NCBI GenBank assembly: GCA_035534535.1
Contig: DATLRS010000238.1
Coordinates: forward strand, 1-5,726
Direction of reading: 5' to 3'
Length of the DNA stretch: 5,726 bases
Source of the DNA: DATARH01 sp035534535
GTDB lineage: Bacteria > Pseudomonadota > Alphaproteobacteria > ATCC43930 > CGMCC-115725
The translations under genes and the position numbers were made by a program. The notes under the pieces were generated by a model. The model was not told the origin of the DNA, ran no database searches, and was given only the letters and a program-made list of their open reading frames with translations. This document shows positions 5,581-5,726 of this stretch, one piece after another (the first letter of the stretch is position 1; every line of letters starts with the position of its first letter).

Positions 5581-5726
5581 ATGGACGACCGGGGTGCGCT
5601 GCTGCGCGAGCTGATGGCGGTGTTCGACGATCTGCCGGCGGCGTTGCGCGATGCGATCAATTACGCGCCGGAGCCGCTCGACCCAAAGCGCCTCGCAACG
5701 CTGTGCCGGCGGCACGGCGCCGGCAA
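5581..5726 (+). CDS. Unrecognised protein, N-terminal part (3' partial)
   Basis: An open frame starts at ATG 5581, 23 bases after the msrQ stop, and runs off the right edge, giving 48 complete codons. Third positions are mostly G or C, like the neighbouring genes, which supports real coding. The protein begins MDDRGALLRELMAVFDDLP and continues with ALRDAINYAPEPLDPKRLA. It is soluble, rich in Leu and Asp/Arg, probably helical, with no signal peptide or transmembrane segment. It is not the start of MsrP, which would show a twin-arginine signal. No good ribosome site is visible, so it may be translated after msrQ in the same transcript. I do not recognise the family. Confidence 0.5.
   Translation, partial: MDDRGALLRELMAVFDDLPAALRDAINYAPEPLDPKRLATLCRRHGAG

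Noticed and set aside
1..5726. tRNA, rRNA, CRISPR array or prophage/defence genes
   Set aside because: No cloverleaf, spaced direct repeats of CRISPR type, or recognisable defence or phage protein was seen on either strand.

Overview
The window is GC-rich (roughly two thirds G+C by eye). Codon use is strongly biased to G/C in third positions, and several proteins look alphaproteobacterial. The best guess is a Rhodospirillales or Hyphomicrobiales (rhizobial-type) chromosome, inferred from protein style and base composition only.

Layout from left to right: (1) the 3' part of a NitT/TauT-type ABC transporter substrate-binding protein (+), cut by the left edge. (2) Convergent with it, an outer-membrane beta-barrel protein (-) with PagL-like features; a candidate hairpin terminator lies between the two stops. 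(3) A divergent promoter region of about 176 bp. (4) A complete PDR-type (phthalate dioxygenase reductase/VanB-like) FMN-[2Fe-2S] oxidoreductase (+). (5) About 290 bp holding a frameshifted C-terminal remnant of an IS256-family transposase and a GC-rich palindromic repeat. (6) A crotonase-fold (enoyl-CoA hydratase/isomerase) gene (+) with a strong ribosome binding site; both classical catalytic glutamates are replaced. (7) Convergent with it, 9 bp away, a small single-domain cupin (-). (8) A roughly 300-bp divergent intergenic region with an AT-rich island carrying inverted repeats and, further on, three tandem 15-bp repeats. (9) MsrQ/YedZ-type haem-binding membrane protein (+) with an extended C-terminus and no MsrP beside it. 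(10) The start of an unrecognised gene (+) running off the right edge.

Functionally this looks like ordinary alphaproteobacterial accessory and metabolic content. An uptake binding protein, an oxygenase reductase, a CoA-ester enzyme and a cupin together would fit catabolism of small, perhaps aromatic, organic acids. The oxygenase partner is absent and the genes do not form one operon, so that link is only an inference. I found no convincing evidence of an undescribed multi-gene system. The points most worth a second look are the crotonase without its glutamates, the operator-like AT-rich island upstream of the cupin, the PagL-like protein without the catalytic acid, and the transposase scar beside the orphan reductase.
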